Assembly: GCA_035772405.1 (NCBI GenBank)
Contig: JAYKKM010000501.1
Coordinates: 458,501-522,500, forward strand
From: Chrysogorgia sp. JL179-B06
Lineage: Eukaryota; Cnidaria; Anthozoa; Scleralcyonacea; Chrysogorgiidae
Reading direction: 5' to 3'
Length of the DNA: 64,000 bases
The position numbers and the translations under genes are program-made. Positions 61,510 through 64,000 of the stretch are shown piece after piece; position 1 is the stretch's first letter; each line of letters begins with the position of its first letter. The notes under the pieces are model-generated. The model saw only the letters and a list, made by a program, of their open reading frames with translations. It searched no databases and was not told where the DNA came from.

Positions 61510-61850
61510 TAGCTACTACAGACGGAGGTCGCCGCTCCTTTCCGTCCGTCCGCTGGTCGTTGGGGAATAGAACCCTCGTCTGCCCATGCCGTTGGAGTCC
61601 TCTGTGACTCTCATCCGCCAGATGAAGTGCAGAACCATCTACTAGTTTAACGCATAGTTGCACAGGAGATTAGTTATTACCGGCTTCACTATACAAGTGT
61701 AACCGCTTTTAAGGGATCTCCCAAACCCAGGGCCGTAACCCTGACAAGGGAGGCTTACAGGTACTACACCCTGCCTACAGGTGACCTGTAGCGCGCACTT
61801 CTTGACTTGAAGTGCAACACCGGCTCAACTCTCATGTTGATGAGTATATA

Positions 61851-62510
61851 TCTAATTATTTTGCTAGCTGTGAGTTCAACGTTGATGTCCTTATTTTAAA
61901 TATATCAAGAATATACATATATTGGCAGAGTCTAACAGAGCAAAACAAAATAATTTTTTCAAAGTTATAATTTATCTATCATGTTTACAGCCTCTTTTCT
62001 TGTTACATGTTTGAATGTTGATAATACATCAGCAACAGCCTCTTAACACTACAGGACCAACTGTATGTAGTCATTTCTGAAACGAGAAGGATGTATAGTA
62101 TAGAAAGTTAGCCTGATTACAGCAAAACCCATCGTATGCACGCTTGTAGTGACGACTTACTTGTTTTTGTTATTTGCGCCATTCCATAGTTGAATATCGA
62201 ATTGGAATGATATTGGGGGAACGAAAATGTTTTCAGCTTTTCTGAAATGTACAATGATAACATTTATGTATGCTAATGTGATTACGATTTGGCCACATAT
62301 AAATGGTTGAGTGCAATTCGAGGGTTTTGCTAAAAGCAGACCCGCTGTTCTCGGTCTGCGGCCCGACTGTACGAGCGTGGGCCTGGTTTTAGCAAAACGC
62401 CGACTTTAGAGGCCCTAACATGATTTACTTATAGTTTGGCAATGCAATGTTAAATCATTGCTCTTCAGTTATCGTTAATGGAGAGGACAGACCTTTTACT
62501 AAAGTAGTAC
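61851..62510. other. unassigned spacer with a small inverted repeat
   Basis: No gene. GGTTTTGCTAAAAGCAGACC (62,323) and CTGGTTTTAGCAAAACGCC (62,384) form an imperfect hairpin around GGTCTGCGGCCCGA, perhaps a MITE scrap. Confidence 0.4.
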
Positions 62511-62514
62511 ATTA

Positions 62515-62975
62515 GATGTATGAAGTTGATCGTCCAGGTTGTTGTAGTCTTGGGAAAGACAATCACTGTTGGTGACTGACGTTTCGACGGCCTCAGTGGC
62601 GGTCATCTTCAGAGTCGTGTTTGTCAGGTTTGCCTATATATACGTCTGGTTCATTACGCCATAGTTTGTTTGTGTCATAATTAGTGTGAGTGGGTTCTGC
62701 GTCATGCGCTAAGCGTGGGTGTATTGTTTGTCGGTAGGTCTATGTTGAGGAACAATATTTACCCACGCATGACGCAACACCGACTCACACTAATTATGAC
62801 AAAAAAAACTGACGTAATGAACCAGATGTATATATAGGCAAACCTGACAAACACACTTTACTTGACTCTGAAGATGACCGCAGCTGAGGCCGTCGAAACG
62901 TAAGTCACCAACAATAGTCTTTATCAAGACTACAACAACCTGGACGATCAACTTCGCACATCTAATGATACTCCC
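62515..62975. mobile_element. large fold-back element with PLE-like motif
   Basis: Arms of about 200 bp: 62,515-62,710 and 62,770-62,968 are inverse copies (TTGATCGTCCAGGTTGTTGT, CGTTTCGACGGCCTCAG, ATAATTAGTGTGAGT and complements). Each arm contains CTCTGAAGATGACCGC...GTCGAAACGT in one orientation. This resembles the hammerhead-like motif of Penelope-type elements but has an altered core (CTGAAGATGA). No coding capacity. Confidence 0.65.
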
Positions 62976-63063
62976 GGTTCAAACCATTTACTTTAAAGTA
63001 GTAAATGTTAAGCTGTTCGCATAACTAACGAGAATAAAGTAAACTGTTTATAATGTAGTAATA

Positions 63064-64000
63064 CCATATTTTTTACCTTCTACGATTTCATCTCCTCGGA
63101 ATTGTAGGCTTTTAACACTGCCAGAATCATAGCCATGCTATTGTCTATTTCTAAGTTCAAAATTTGTGGGACAGTGTGGCAAACTAGACGGATATCCCTA
63201 ATAAATTTGGCTAAGAAGAACGATATGGCTTCAATGTCATGCTCACTTGTTATTGCTTCCGCAATGGCGATAGGAGGCTCACCAGCGATGGGGTGCTGAA
63301 GGACAAGGGAATAGTACAATATTCTTTTGCTTGTAACCAAACTGAGTCTGCGAACTTTATTTTTGTTGCATCGAGAAATAACTTGATTTTCCCAGCGAAA
63401 TCGTTGTACAGAAGCACACTGGTTTCCGTCCAAAAGGGTACAACTAGCGCAAAAGCGCTGTAGCTATGTACCGTTCAATTTTCGGCTTTTTCGAAAGATT
63501 GATTTTTCCATTTTTGATGAAGGACGCTCAAGACAATATTTTTATCCTCATGCAGAGCAGTGTTCGTTTCGGACTTCACTTTGCGGAGAACGGCGACTTT
63601 GGTTGCTGCTCATGGTGATATTTGCTGGGACATAACATTCTTCAACTCCCTACCCACCTCTTTTCGCCGATTCCCTTTCAGTTGGCATGCTGATATATAA
63701 GATGTGTCGTGAAATACAGCCTCAGAGTAATGTAATGTCACTTTTCTGGTTGCCACGTCTTGACATTTTATGGAAATGTAAACTTGAACAGGACAACCAG
63801 GATGACAACACACTGCTCTTCCACGAAAGTAAGGGGATCGACATTTTCTGCTTCCAGAAGACTTTACTCTGTTCTCTTTGATAAATAAAATATCAGTCCA
63901 CCCAACGTTAAATTTTCGTCTACCAGATTTTGTTTCCTTTGGTGTTATAAGCTCCCATTCATGTTCTAAGACAAAAAGATGTCTGAGGCAAAGTTCTCGT
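63064..64000 (-). pseudogene. DDE-transposase-like protein, partial, right edge
   Basis: The minus-strand sense enters from the window edge: GRRKFNVGWTDILFIKENRV, then a Cys-rich F-R-G-R-A-V-C-C-H-P-G-C-P-V-Q-V (63,820-63,770), then FLDATKIKFADSVW and, in another frame, KRILYYSLVLQHPIAGEPPI followed by A-E-A-I-T-S-E-H-D, and QILNLEIDNSMAMILAVL (63,160-63,100). L-F-L-D-A-T and E-I-D-N-S-M-A look like the first two acidic positions of a DDE nuclease in an unclassified, probably transposon-derived family of invertebrates. In-frame stops near 63,615 and 63,470 and a shift near 63,330 show decay. The N-terminus lies beyond 64,000. Confidence 0.45.

Larger units (their letters stand above)
59101..61850 (-). 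mobile_element. RTE-like LINE
   Basis: A minus-strand element with endonuclease at 61,400-60,830 and RT from 60,390 downward. The 3' end has a short (GAT)n-type tail, seen as CATCATCATCAT at 59,103-59,114. The 5' limit near 61,850 is set by loss of the GC-rich leader. Fragment 39,150-39,395 belongs to the same or a close family. Confidence 0.7.

Noticed and set aside
62577..62910. Canonical hammerhead ribozyme in the fold-back
   Set aside because: The core reads CTGAAGATGA, not CTGATGA, so a working hammerhead is unlikely; kept only as a related motif.
1..64000. tRNA, rRNA or CRISPR features
   Set aside because: No cloverleaf, rRNA signature or regularly spaced short repeats with unique spacers were seen; by-eye reading cannot exclude a single tRNA.

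Overview
This window reads as nuclear DNA of an invertebrate metazoan, most likely a marine one such as a cnidarian. It has spliced genes with GT-AG introns, several unrelated non-LTR retrotransposon clades, Kolobok, Gypsy, Tc1/mariner, EnSpm-like, Harbinger and tyrosine-recombinase elements, many fold-back MITEs, AT microsatellites, and host-type domains (THAP, BEN, P2X7 ballast, HIRAN). There are no bacterial operons, no CRISPR and no rRNA or tRNA that I can see. The species cannot be fixed from the sequence alone. All identifications rest on motifs read by eye.

Layout. 0.3-12.8 kb is a graveyard of nested non-LTR elements, mostly on the minus strand: a Tx1/L1-like fragment (0.3-2.4), a second Tx1/L1-like element whose 3' end is inverted (2.9-7.3), and an R2/NeSL-like element with N-terminal zinc fingers (7.3-12.0) split by a CR1-like copy (9.37-10.9). 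A Harbinger scrap and a duplicate piece of the second element follow. 12.8-20.9 kb is an AT-rich island of small, densely packed, TATA-preceded genes in at least three paralogous families with no recognised homologue. It is interrupted by a TTAA-flanked MITE (12,972-13,417) and a 3-kb CR1/L2-like LINE (about 15.8-18.95). It looks like an endogenised DNA virus or large mobile element.

22.4-32.1 kb holds an EnSpm-like transposase remnant and a spliced BEN-domain gene (23,460-32,135) with two in-frame stops. Its last intron carries a 5.9-kb pogo-like composite of satellites, palindromes and a Tc1/mariner element, and within that mariner lies a candidate hammerhead ribozyme. 32.5-43.9 kb is repeat-rich: fold-backs, a CTATAG palindrome cluster, a tyrosine-recombinase pseudogene and LINE scraps.

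43,927-55,278 is the centrepiece: an 11.35-kb Kolobok-type DNA transposon with matching terminal inverted repeats and TTAA target duplications. It carries two convergent spliced genes: an eight-exon THAP/DDE transposase (+), and a three-exon gene (-) for a protein with a P2X7-type cytoplasmic ballast domain. Each gene begins beside one end, in mirrored sequence containing TGACGTCA. A young 4.48-kb Gypsy LTR element (138-bp LTRs, two differences, GTACT duplication) sits inside intron 1 of the ballast gene.

55.3-64 kb holds a possible HIRAN-domain remnant, two fold-back MITEs, an RTE-like LINE (59.1-61.85, minus), a large fold-back (62.5-63.0) and a truncated DDE-transposase-like pseudogene running off the right edge.
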